DNA from: Hyphomicrobiaceae bacterium
GTDB taxonomy: Bacteria > Pseudomonadota > Alphaproteobacteria > Rhizobiales > JAKIUO01
Direction of reading: 5' to 3'
Assembly: GCA_021647535.1 (NCBI GenBank)
Contig: JAKIUO010000071.1
Location: 1 to 14,189 of the forward strand
DNA: 14,189 nt
The position numbers and the translations under genes were made by a program. This document shows, one piece after another, positions 1-7,044 of the stretch; positions within the stretch are counted from its first letter, which is position 1, and each line of letters starts with the position of its first letter. The notes below the pieces were generated by a model. That model was not told the DNA's origin and made no database searches. It saw nothing but the letters and a program-made list of their open reading frames with translations.

Positions 1-1556
1 TTTACCTGCTCACCATCGCTGGCCTCTTGTTTGCGCGATACGCCTATACGCACACTGGCAAGACCTTTATGCCGACCATGGATGAAGGATCCATCATTCT
101 ACAAACAACAAATCTCCCCTCCATTAGCCTCAAACAAAGTATTGATGGAGATTTGTTGGTACAGCATCATTTGATGAAGCAGGTGCCAGAAGTTTTAAAC
201 GTGATATCCAGAGTTGGATCCGATGAGTTGGGACTTGATCCTATGGGGCCTAATGAAACGGATGCCTTTCTCGTGCTCAAGCCAAAAGACCAATGGCGTG
301 TGCAGGACAAAGAGTGGTTGTTGGGCGAGCTGCGAAAAGCCATGAACGAATTGCCCGGATTTGAATATGCCCTGACGCAGCCGATTGAGATGCGAACCTC
401 TGAAATGTTGACCGGGGCGCGTGGCGATTTGGCGGTTAAAATATTTGGACCAGATCTCAAAATTCTTGCCCGGCTGGCTGGAGATATACAAAAAGCCGTG
501 GCCAGGGTCAAAGGCGCATCTGAAGTCCTTACTGTTTCAAACGACACAGTCGATTACCTGCAGATCAAGATTGACCGGTTGATGGCGGGTCGTATGGGGC
601 TATCTGTCAGCCGTATCGAAGATGAACTTCGTATGATGCTGGAGGGCACACCGGCGGGTCTCATAGAAGAAGCTGGGCGGCGCACGCAGATTATCATTCG
701 CGGAGATGAACAGATGCGGAAAAACCCGGATCTGTTTGCTCAGGCACAGCTGGCGGGAGGCGATGGTGGTTTGGTTCGTGTCAGTGAAATTGCCCAGCTT
801 CAGCGCACCGCTGGTGCTGTCAAAATAGACAGGGAAAACGCCTCGCGTTTTGCCATCGTGCAAGCCTTTGTTTCTGGTCGTGATCTTGTGGGTTTTGTCG
901 AAGACGCGCAAAAAGTCGTGGCCGAACAGGTGAAAATCCCGCCGGGCTACCGGATTTACTGGGGGGGAGAATTCGAAAACCAGCGCCGTGCCATGACACG
1001 GTTGTCCTTTGTGGTGCCCATAGCACTGGGGCTCATCTTTGCTGTGCTCTTTGTCACTTTGCGATCTGTTCGGCAATCTATGTTGATCTTGTCGAATGTG
1101 CCTTTTGCATTGGTCGGTGGTCTCATTGCTTTGTGGCTGTCCGGAGAATATCTGTCAGTTCCCGCCTCAGTCGGGTTTATTGCCCTGCTGGGGATGGCCG
1201 TCCTCAATAGTCTGGTGCTGGTCAGCCATTTTAACCATCTGTTAGCGGCGGGAGTCCCTGTCGAAGTTGCCGTGTTCGAAGGGGCATTGCGGCGTCTGCG
1301 CCCCGTACTCATGACCGCCAGTATCACAGCTTTTGGCTTGATGCCATTGCTCTTTGCCAGCGGCCCGGGATCTGAAATTCAAAAACCTCTGGCCATCGTC
1401 GTCATTGGCGGTTTGATGACTTCAACGCTGCTTACCTTGATCCTGCTGCCCATTCTGTTCAAAAAATTTGGCATTCGGCGTGCCGACCTTAATACCCAAA
1501 AAGCGACCGCGACAAAAACAGGAGGTTCCCAATGGATCAACCCTTATGCAAGCTGA
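1..1556 (+). CDS. CzcA/CusA-type heavy-metal efflux RND permease (5' truncated by window edge)
   Basis: Inner-membrane pump of a tripartite metal efflux system, exporting divalent or monovalent metal ions from periplasm or cytoplasm with proton antiport. The frame is open from base 3, so the gene begins before the window; about 517 C-terminal residues of a usual ~1,030-1,050 are visible. FMPTMDEGSI near the start of the fragment is the family hallmark after the first-half membrane bundle. The porter domain follows (for example GARGDLAVKIFGPD and GRDLVGFVEDA), then a C-terminal membrane bundle with GMAVLNSLVLVSHFNHL and RLRPVLMTASITAFGLMPLL. The diagnostic metal-specificity and proton-relay residues lie in the missing half, so the substrate cannot be told. 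The gene ends inside the next one (25-base overlap). Family assignment is secure; Cu/Ag versus Co/Zn/Cd is not. Confidence 0.93.
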   Translation, partial: YLLTIAGLLFARYAYTHTGKTFMPTMDEGSIILQTTNLPSISLKQSIDGDLLVQHHLMKQVPEVLNVISRVGSDELGLDPMGPNETDAFLVLKPKDQWRVQDKEWLLGELRKAMNELPGFEYALTQPIEMRTSEMLTGARGDLAVKIFGPDLKILARLAGDIQKAVARVKGASEVLTVSNDTVDYLQIKIDRLMAGRMGLSVSRIEDELRMMLEGTPAGLIEEAGRRTQIIIRGDEQMRKNPDLFAQAQLAGGDGGLVRVSEIAQLQRTAGAVKIDRENASRFAIVQAFVSGRDLVGFVEDAQKVVAEQVKIPPGYRIYWGGEFENQRRAMTRLSFVVPIALGLIFAVLFVTLRSVRQSMLILSNVPFALVGGLIALWLSGEYLSVPASVGFIALLGMAVLNSLVLVSHFNHLLAAGVPVEVAVFEGALRRLRPVLMTASITAFGLMPLLFASGPGSEIQKPLAIVVIGGLMTSTLLTLILLPILFKKFGIRRADLNTQKATATKTGGSQWINPYAS

Positions 1557-1843
1557 CTTTGGTTTATCCAATTGATAGTAGCGACATATTCGTAGATTTC
1601 ATTTTAAGCTGCGACCCTATTGTCCCGGGCTTCACCTCTTGGCAGGTGGATGGTCATGGCCACGATTTTGAAACAGCAAGTCCATCCGAGCAGGTTCGTG
1701 GTCACGTGAAACGTGGCACTCTCGTCACCATCATGCCTGAGAAGCAGGCCAAATTGTTGCTCGAAAAAATACGCCAGGAGGTCACTGTCCCACATCTCAC
1801 CTATTGGACAGAACCCGTAACTGCATTTGGACAACTAAAGTAA
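1532..1843 (+). CDS. DUF3240 family protein (PII-like, metal-efflux associated)
   Basis: Small cytoplasmic protein of 103 residues. CKLTLVYPIDSSDIFVDFIL followed by GFTSWQVDGHG and a SEQVRGHVKRG segment matches DUF3240 as I remember it, a PII/CutA-like ferredoxin fold typically encoded directly after CzcA-type pumps. A role in sensing or modulating the pump is inferred from that association. The start is well fixed: a perfect AGGAGG lies at 1520-1525, six bases before ATG 1532, inside the 3' end of the pump gene. The two genes overlap by 25 bases and are surely co-transcribed and probably coupled. His-rich GHGHDFE at residues ~46-52 could bind metal, which is inference. The stop codon at 1841-1843 abuts the end of toxin homology on the opposite strand, so this operon end coincides with an apparent recombination junction. 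Confidence 0.85.
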   Translation: MDQPLCKLTLVYPIDSSDIFVDFILSCDPIVPGFTSWQVDGHGHDFETASPSEQVRGHVKRGTLVTIMPEKQAKLLLEKIRQEVTVPHLTYWTEPVTAFGQLK

Positions 1844-1998
1844 GCCTATGCCGGAGAATGTCGCCAGCAACTCAAATTGATGGTACAGACCATATTGATA
1901 TTTTTTAGGCTGTGCTTCAACCCAGCTTGTGAAGCCCTCAATATATATCGCTTCAAGGTCTCCATATGGCGCATTCAGAAAGTGAGGTTTTAGCCATG
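1835..1998 (-). pseudogene. Truncated, frameshifted ParE/RelE-like toxin remnant
   Basis: Reading the minus strand from ATG 1998 gives MAKTSLSECAI, after which the frame fails. Shifting by one base at about 1962-1970 gives GDLEAIYIEGFTSW, then VEAQPKKYQYGLYHQFELLA and TFSGIG. This resembles the N-terminal half of a ParE/RelE-fold toxin (DLxxIxxY...W...QA..Y...L...FELLAxFPxxG). Homology ends at about 1844 and the frame stops at 1835, so about 50 of a normal ~95-100 residues remain and the catalytic/gyrase-interacting C-terminal half is gone. The ATG overlaps the antitoxin stop (ATGGCTAA), the usual toxin-antitoxin spacing. Recognition is from memory of the family and needs a profile search. 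A clean unrelated small gene is the alternative, but no single frame is open from a start codon. Confidence 0.55.
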
Positions 1999-2226
1999 TT
2001 TCATTTTTGCCCGAGCTGCTTTTATAATGTCCTCAGCACTGACAAAACGATGTTGTGAGGCCACAGCCTCATCAGCCCGCGCCTGTATGACCTCCCGCCG
2101 CTCGTCATCTGTCATGGCATTCCAAAGGGCCATGTCTTGCTTGGTTGGTGCAGCAAGGGAGGAAATGGATTTGAGTTTTCTTTTTGTGTCCGTCATGAGC
2201 TGAACCATATCACAGGATTCCATCAT
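1990..2226 (-). CDS. Probable type II antitoxin (ParD-like partner of ParE)
   Basis: Small charged protein of up to 78 residues. The core SLAAPTKQDMALWNAMTDDE followed by RREVIQARADEA and a C-terminal SAEDIIKAARAKMKHG resembles short antitoxins encoded just upstream of ParE/RelE toxins: a helical N-terminal dimer/DNA-binding part and an unstructured toxin-binding tail. The stop overlaps the ATG of the decayed toxin by eight bases, a typical toxin-antitoxin layout. The longest start is given. ATGs at 2208 and 2196 are equally possible and no start has a strong Shine-Dalgarno sequence. The DNA just upstream (from about 2236) is IS1380 sequence, so the original promoter and operator may be lost. 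With no functional toxin it may be an orphan antitoxin. I recognise the type rather than a named family. Confidence 0.6.
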   Translation of the reverse strand: MMESCDMVQLMTDTKRKLKSISSLAAPTKQDMALWNAMTDDERREVIQARADEAVASQHRFVSAEDIIKAARAKMKHG

Positions 2227-2235
2227 CGGGCGACA

Positions 2236-2545
2236 GCAAGCACAACCTGCTTGGCTTCGCAGCCGACCCTTTCGCGCCTCGAAAACGCCCCGACCATCCG
2301 CGAACTGGTGCGCATGGCGGTTGGCATGATCGATTTGTTTTGCCTGAGCTTTGGCAAAATTCCCGAGCAGATCATGCTTGACATTGACGACACGGCGTGT
2401 GAGCGGCCAGCCAAAAGATAAAATACGGCTTTTTTTTCAGACACAATATGGCGCAAAAAGCTGGTCGAAAAAACGCAAGGTCATTGCCCGTGTGGAAGCG
2501 ACATCGCTGGGAACAGATGTGCGTTTCATCGTCACAAATCTGATT
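2236..2545 (+). pseudogene. IS1380-family transposase remnant with internal deletion
   Basis: Two blocks in different frames match IS1380 DDE transposases. Block 1 (about 2236-2408) reads CLASQPTLSRLENAPTIREL through FGKIPEQIMLDIDDTACERP, including the first catalytic aspartate in LDIDDT. Block 2 (about 2430-2545) reads QYGAKSWSKKRKVIARVEAT then SLGTDVRFIVTNL, from near the C-terminal part of the RNase H-like core. The region between them, roughly 150-200 codons carrying the second aspartate (usual RGDSHY area), is missing. The glutamate region after VTNL is also lost where IS256 sequence begins. The N-terminal domain is missing on the left. Inactive. No terminal repeats were found. Confidence 0.8.
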
Positions 2546-2581
2546 AAGCAACCTGATGTCTGTATTTTTCAGGAATTATAT

Positions 2582-3206
2582 TCAGGCATCATCGGTGTTC
2601 CAGTTGATATATTTTTCTCTTTCCGTCGTCCATTTTTCATCGATTTCGACCAGCACTGCGGTGACCAGGCGCAGCAATGAAGCTTCGTTTGGGAAGATGC
2701 GGATCTTGACTGTGCGGCGTTTTATTTCTCGCTGGACACCTCGTTCAATGCCGTTTGAAGTGCGCATTTTCTTCCAGTGTTTTTCGGGCAAAGTGAAGAC
2801 TGTCATTGCCTCTGGAACATTTTCTTCAAGCCAGTCAGCAAGCTTTGGCGATGCCTCGCGATAGCTCTCGACCAGTCGTGCAAGTTCCTCTTTGGCACGA
2901 AGCAGATCGGGAGCATTCCAGACCTGACGCAGCTCTTTGCCGATGCGCTTTCTGGTTTTCAGATTAGGGGCGTGATGGCCAGCATTTTGCGCCAGATGGA
3001 ACTGGCAGCGCTGCCATTTGACACCGCCAAAAAGCGCCTTGCGCGCGGCCTTCAGACCGGCATGGTCATCCGAGACAATAAACTCAACACCGCGCATGCC
3101 GCGGGTCACAAGATTTTCAAGAAAAGAGCGCCAGTGGACCTCTGCCTCCGACAATTGAACCGAGACACCAAGCAGGCGGCGAGCCCCGCAAAGCCCGGTT
3201 GTGTAA
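2582..3206 (-). pseudogene. IS256-family (mutator type) transposase, C-terminal half only
   Basis: Homology runs from RRLLGVSVQLSEAEVHWRSF (about 3181) to the stop at 2582-2584, roughly 200 of the usual ~400 residues. Visible landmarks are FIVSDDHAGLKAAR (second catalytic Asp), WQRCQFHLAQNAGHH (the conserved C/H motif of mutator transposases), and SNGIERGVQREIKRRT (catalytic Glu region). The N-terminal helix-turn-helix part and the first catalytic Asp are absent. The residues between the first in-frame ATG (3235) and about 3187 come from the adjacent IS110 fragment read on the wrong strand, so that start is spurious. The gene cannot make an active transposase. The 3' end looks intact, but I could not confirm a terminal inverted repeat beyond it. 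Confidence 0.88.
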
Positions 3207-3685
3207 TCTGATGTGGCGAAGGAAAAACTGGACATTCATTGTCTGGAAACCCGCGAGGACTTTCAGATTGAGAACAGTAAAAAGGGGATCAACGCCTTTG
3301 CCCGCAAGCACAACAAAATGCTGATGCAGGCTTACATCACGGTGGACACGACCGGCGGTTATGAGCATTTGTGTTGCACCCTTCTGTATGAAAAAGCGTG
3401 TACGGTGCATCAGGCCCATAGTTTCTGGGTGAAAAACTTTATTCGCTCCATGGGACAAGAGGCTAAAACCGACAGGCTGGATGCCATGATGCTGGCCCGT
3501 TATGGCTTTGAACGTAAGGATAAACTGCGTATTTACGCACCTGCGAGCCAAAATCAGCAAGTGCTGAAAAGCCTGCAAATGCGTCGTGAAGAGTTGGTGA
3601 AAATACAATCGTCGCCCTGACCGCAACAGCCCGAAAACTGGCCACAATCGCAAACGCCAGAATAAGGGATATGCAACTGAGTTGA
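3207..3685 (+). pseudogene. IS110-family (DEDD) transposase remnant, N-terminal domain joined to last 24 residues
   Basis: From 3207 the frame reads SDVAKEKLDIHCLETREDF, the start of the IS110 DEDD nuclease domain (first Asp in DVAK). VDTTGGYEHL is the usual E-x-T-G site with Asp where Glu is normal, and AKTDRLDAMMLARYG carries the last two Asp. The frame ends at 3618-3620. One frame over, 3611-3685 reads VALTATARKLATIANARIRD then MQLS and a stop, matching the extreme C-terminus of IS110 transposases. About 200 residues in between, including the C-terminal Tnp_20 domain with its catalytic serine, have been deleted with a frame change. The first ~10 codons and the left-end non-coding region, where IS110 bridge RNA is normally encoded, are missing at the junction with IS256. 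GTG 3213 is a Val inside DVAK, not a true start. Dead element. Confidence 0.85.
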
Positions 3686-3753
3686 TGACGTTTTTTCTAA
3701 ACTTAGTGCCTATGGGAGCAGCCCCCCACTTGCGAAGCAAAACAGGTGCTGAA

Positions 3754-4293
3754 CTAGCGTTTCAGCGACAGACGGCCCACAATATGACGCTTGCCGTTTT
3801 TGGTCTGATACAAGGTAACCGTGTGGCGTTTGCCAGAGACCACCGCACGCATGGCCCCGCGATAGCCTTTACTGGAGCTCACGCCAACGAACAGCTTGCG
3901 CGCATTGACGGTGCCTGATGCGCCGCCGCTAATGCGTCCAGTGTGATTATTATAAGAAGTCCAGCTGCCTGAGACACGCCCATTGCTTCTCATTGAAATC
4001 TTGGCGTTGGCGGTCATTTTAATACTGCCGCGACAATTGATGGCCTGACGAATAGTCCTGCCGCCAGAGCTAACCTTATAGCGCACCCGGCAGCCCACAC
4101 GTTCTTTGGAGCCCCCAACAGGTCTGATCCAACAGCCGCCACGCACACATTTCCAGCTGCCCTTCAGCTTGGGAAAGGGGCTCTTGCTGGCCGCATTGGC
4201 GCTTGATGCCCCACCAGCTACCATCAGCATGACTGACAAAGCAGAAGCGGCAAAACCAAAACTCATGGCTCTTTTCACGGATTTCATCATCAT
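3754..4293 (-). CDS. Secreted basic protein of unknown function, encoded next to RND exporter
   Basis: 179 residues with a clear Sec signal peptide: MMMKSVKR, hydrophobic residues ~9-26, and cleavage near ASSANA/A at 34-35. The mature part is small, glycine/serine rich and very basic. It has four cysteines (C49, C54, C68, C87) that could form two disulfides in the periplasm, a pattern ERVGCRVRYKVSSGGRTIRQ, then SNGRVSGSWTSY and SGGASGTVNA, and ends in SLKR. I recall similar beta-rich secreted proteins of unknown function (GxW...ERxxCRxxYxxSxGG...RxSGSW) in Hyphomicrobiales, but no function is established. A GGAC-type ribosome binding site (aaaggac) sits about 7 bases before ATG 4293. Two more ATG codons follow directly. 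It lies 26 bases after the RND exporter and is presumably in the same transcript, suggesting it is cargo or a periplasmic partner (inference). Confidence 0.8.
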   Translation of the reverse strand: MMMKSVKRAMSFGFAASALSVMLMVAGGASSANAASKSPFPKLKGSWKCVRGGCWIRPVGGSKERVGCRVRYKVSSGGRTIRQAINCRGSIKMTANAKISMRSNGRVSGSWTSYNNHTGRISGGASGTVNARKLFVGVSSSKGYRGAMRAVVSGKRHTVTLYQTKNGKRHIVGRLSLKR

Positions 4294-4319
4294 TTTTACG
4301 TCCTTTTGTTTACAAACAA

Positions 4320-6659
4320 CTATTCAGCTGCATCAGTCTTGTTTTTCGTCAATGCAAAATCATGTCCAAAGGGTTTCAATTTTCGTGCCGCGATTATAAT
4401 CGCAGGCAATATCAGCATATCAGCCACCAAAGCCGCAGCCAGCGTCGCCATGCTGAGCTGACCAAATAACCTGGTGACAGGCAGGTCTGACAGGCTCGTC
4501 ACCGACAAACCACAGAGCAGCACCAGCGTCGTCAACATCAAAACAGGGCCGATCTGGGCGATGGTTTCGCGCACCTGATCATGTACATCCCCCGCTTTAC
4601 GCTGCTCCAGCTCATAACGGTTGAGAAAATGGATCGTATCATCAACCGCCAGACCAAAGGCCACAGTCAACCCCATCACGGCGGCAAATTGCAGCCCCTC
4701 CCCAGACAGATAGAGAAAGGCCCCCACAGTTACAATAGGGAAGAGATTGGGAACAATGCTCAAAAGTGCCGCATCCAGTGAGCGAAACGCCACACCCAGC
4801 AAAAGAATAACAATGACAATGGCCCCCATCAGCCCCAGATTGAGCTGATTAATCATATTGGTGCTTTGCAGAGCCGACACCACGGCCAGTCCGGCAGGGG
4901 TGAATCTCATACCGGGATATTCTGCACGCAAACGGACCAGAGCTGGCTCAAGTCCGTGCAGTACCGGCGCGATTTTTGCAGCTTCAAGGTTTTCGATCTG
5001 CCCCGAAACCAGCGCCGCGTGTGCCTTTACGTTCACATAGCGCTGTTTGAGACCATCGGGAAGCTTGTTCACATAATCGCCGAAAAACTTCAGACTATCC
5101 CTCTCATGGGCATCTTTCAGATAAAGTCGAATGGTTTCCAGCGAGGTTGTATGATGTACTTTGTCTTGTGAAAGCAACAAACGATGGGTTTCGCCAATGG
5201 CTTCAATAACCTTTGGCGAGGAAAAACTCTGATCTTTGGGCCATTCCACCAATATATTGATGGTCTGAGCTCCCGACAGTTTTGCATCAATCAGATCCAT
5301 GGCGGTCATGGAGACATCGGTATCCGGGATCTGGTCAGACAGGCGATAGCGCGGCTCAAGCTGCGTATGAAGCCCGGTGAACAGCACACCGATGAGCAAC
5401 CCGACAATGGCCAACCCGCGCCATTTCGGCAAAACCCAGGCAGCCAGCTTCAAACAAAGCTGTTCGAGCCATAATAAAGGATTGAAGCCCTTTTTATCCT
5501 GCTCCAGAAACGCCTTTTCATCACCAATCAGCAACATTGCAAGGGTCGGCACCAATGTGATCACGGCAAAGAACGCCATCAACGTGCCGCCAGCAGACGC
5601 CAGCGCGAACGCCCGAATATCAGCACTATCCGTCAGCGCCATAGACAACAGCGCCACGGTCGTCGTCAGCGAGGTCAAAACGCAGGCCGGTCCCACCTGC
5701 ATAATGGCGGTCTTGACCGCTTCATATTTGCTTTTGCCCGCCCGCAGGCCCTTCAGAAGGGAAAACACCATATGCATACTGTCCGACAGGGTGATCACCA
5801 TAATGAGCGGCGGCAGGACATTGATAAAAGTATTGATGGGCTGCCCGATCCAGCCCAGAATGCCCATGATCCACAACACCGCAAAAGCTGGACAGATCGA
5901 GCTGATAAACACCAGCGTTGGACGGCGAAAGAAAAACAGCGAAATCAGCACGCCAAAGGTAAAGCCAATGACATTAAAGGTGATGCGGTCATGCTTGATG
6001 GCCTTGCGCACTTCCAGCTGCATGACCGGCGCGCCGGTGAGCATATAGGTGACGCCAGCCGTTTTCGTTTCGACCTCGGCGATCTCGTGGATGCTGTCAA
6101 TGACCTTTGCAAGCACGCCCGTCTGCGTCGATCCAGCTTTAAGGGAAATTACCATAAGAGCCAGCTGATTGCCGTCTTTATCAGCTTTTGAGAGAAATTT
6201 ATCTTTGATTTGCGGGTGCTCGCGCACCGTTTTCATGAGTTTTTCAAACGCTTTGCCCTTCGGCATATCCGCTGGAAACAAGGGGGGCGCATAGCCCGTC
6301 TTATTGGGGGTGCCGCGCAGGGTGAACATGGAAATCGTCGAGTCGACGCCTTCGGCAAAGGCCATTTCCAGATGAATATTGCGCACATCATCGAGCTTTT
6401 TGGAAGACAGCAAATCCTTGCCCTGCACCAGCATCATCACGTCATATTCAGTCGTCGGGAACAGTTTTGCCAGCTTTTGGTAATTGGCAAACTCAACAGA
6501 ATTGGAGCGAAACAGCTCGGACAGGCTGCCCGCAGGCTGTAGGCGAAGCAGGCCCAATCCGGCAACCAGCGACACCAGCGCAATGAGGAGCAGAGACATT
6601 TTCGGGTTTTTCAACGAAGGCAGTCCGGCCCTCTCCAACCCAAAACCAAGCGATGGCAT
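4320..6659 (-). CDS. RND/MMPL-like exporter (HAE3-type, sterol-sensing-like fold)
   Basis: Inner-membrane exporter of 779 residues from ATG 6659, with the duplicated RND layout: one membrane helix (SLLLIALVSLVAGLGLL), a periplasmic domain, five helices, helix 7 (LAIVGLLIGVLFTGL), a second periplasmic domain, five more helices. The paired motifs LSDSMHMVFS in the first half and FGLAVDDTIHFLNRY in the second are the proton-coupling sites of single-chain (HAE3/MMPL-like) exporters. The length fits HAE3 rather than ~1,050-residue tripartite pumps. Substrates of relatives are hydrophobic or lipidic (hopanoids, for example); none can be named here. The start at 6659 is chosen because ctggag lies 8 bases upstream. 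The frame stays open to TTG 6737, but those 26 codons lie in the inserted repeat and its target duplication. Followed 26 bases later by the secreted basic protein. Confidence 0.88.
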   Translation of the reverse strand: MPSLGFGLERAGLPSLKNPKMSLLLIALVSLVAGLGLLRLQPAGSLSELFRSNSVEFANYQKLAKLFPTTEYDVMMLVQGKDLLSSKKLDDVRNIHLEMAFAEGVDSTISMFTLRGTPNKTGYAPPLFPADMPKGKAFEKLMKTVREHPQIKDKFLSKADKDGNQLALMVISLKAGSTQTGVLAKVIDSIHEIAEVETKTAGVTYMLTGAPVMQLEVRKAIKHDRITFNVIGFTFGVLISLFFFRRPTLVFISSICPAFAVLWIMGILGWIGQPINTFINVLPPLIMVITLSDSMHMVFSLLKGLRAGKSKYEAVKTAIMQVGPACVLTSLTTTVALLSMALTDSADIRAFALASAGGTLMAFFAVITLVPTLAMLLIGDEKAFLEQDKKGFNPLLWLEQLCLKLAAWVLPKWRGLAIVGLLIGVLFTGLHTQLEPRYRLSDQIPDTDVSMTAMDLIDAKLSGAQTINILVEWPKDQSFSSPKVIEAIGETHRLLLSQDKVHHTTSLETIRLYLKDAHERDSLKFFGDYVNKLPDGLKQRYVNVKAHAALVSGQIENLEAAKIAPVLHGLEPALVRLRAEYPGMRFTPAGLAVVSALQSTNMINQLNLGLMGAIVIVILLLGVAFRSLDAALLSIVPNLFPIVTVGAFLYLSGEGLQFAAVMGLTVAFGLAVDDTIHFLNRYELEQRKAGDVHDQVRETIAQIGPVLMLTTLVLLCGLSVTSLSDLPVTRLFGQLSMATLAAALVADMLILPAIIIAARKLKPFGHDFALTKNKTDAAE

Positions 6660-6684
6660 ACGCGTCTCCAGTCTAGTGACTTTA

Positions 6685-6873
6685 CTGATGTTACGCACCC
6701 GACTTTTGGGTCGATCTTGAAAAAAAGCCTTCAGCAACGCTCATGCAGCGGGCATTTCGGGACTAGTCCCTAAAAACCCAACAATTGGGATTGCACAAGG
6801 GTCTCGACCCTTTGCCGCTTTCGCGCGTAGCGAACCGCCGGAGGCCTTCTTTTCTTCTCTTGCGTAACATCAG
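6685..6873. mobile_element. MITE-like element, 189 bp, 13-bp TIRs and 8-bp target duplication
   Basis: The left end CTGATGTTACGCA (6685-6697) is the exact reverse complement of the right end TGCGTAACATCAG (6861-6873). Immediately outside, TGACTTTA occurs at 6677-6684 and again at 6874-6881 as a direct repeat. Perfect 13-bp inverted ends bounded by an 8-bp duplication are the signature of transposition. No transposase fits inside. The interior holds several hairpins: GGGACTAGTCCC (6759-6770), CCCAA/TTGGG arms (6777-6789), AAGGGTC/GACCCTT arms (6797-6812), TTCGC/GCGAA arms (6819-6833). An 8-bp duplication fits IS256-like or several other DDE families; the parent is unknown. It lies just upstream of the RND exporter's ribosome binding site, so any promoter for that gene is inside or beyond it. 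Confidence 0.7.
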
Positions 6874-7044
6874 TGACTTTATAAAACTTCAATTGTGCGA
6901 AACATCCCGCCTCACCGACCCGCAACATCTCCGATCGAACAGGCAACAGCAAGCCTCTTCACTGTGACATAGTAGCGATCAGGCGCAACAGTCTTCCTCA
7001 AAAAAAACCGTTTGAACGACAAGCAAAGCAAAGATCATACCAGA
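6874..7044. other. Remainder of thiD-exporter intergenic gap
   Basis: Between the MITE-like element and the end of thiD I see no gene and no convincing terminator or promoter. A run of eight A (7000-7007 on plus; T on minus) follows a very short stem beyond the thiD stop. It is too weak to call a terminator. Confidence 0.4.

Noticed and set aside
3117..3740. 207-residue minus-strand reading frame
   Set aside because: It lies antisense to the IS110 remnant and crosses the IS256 joint; no protein family resemblance.
5377..6191. Plus-strand reading frames opposite the RND exporter
   Set aside because: Antisense shadows; the composition is unlike a folded protein.
6660..6737. N-terminal 26-residue extension of the RND exporter from TTG 6737
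   Set aside because: Most of these codons lie inside the MITE-like element or its target duplication, and a good ribosome binding site precedes ATG 6659.
6990..7020. Terminator after thiD (T-run on minus strand)
   Set aside because: The stem before the T-run has only about four pairs and a two-base loop.
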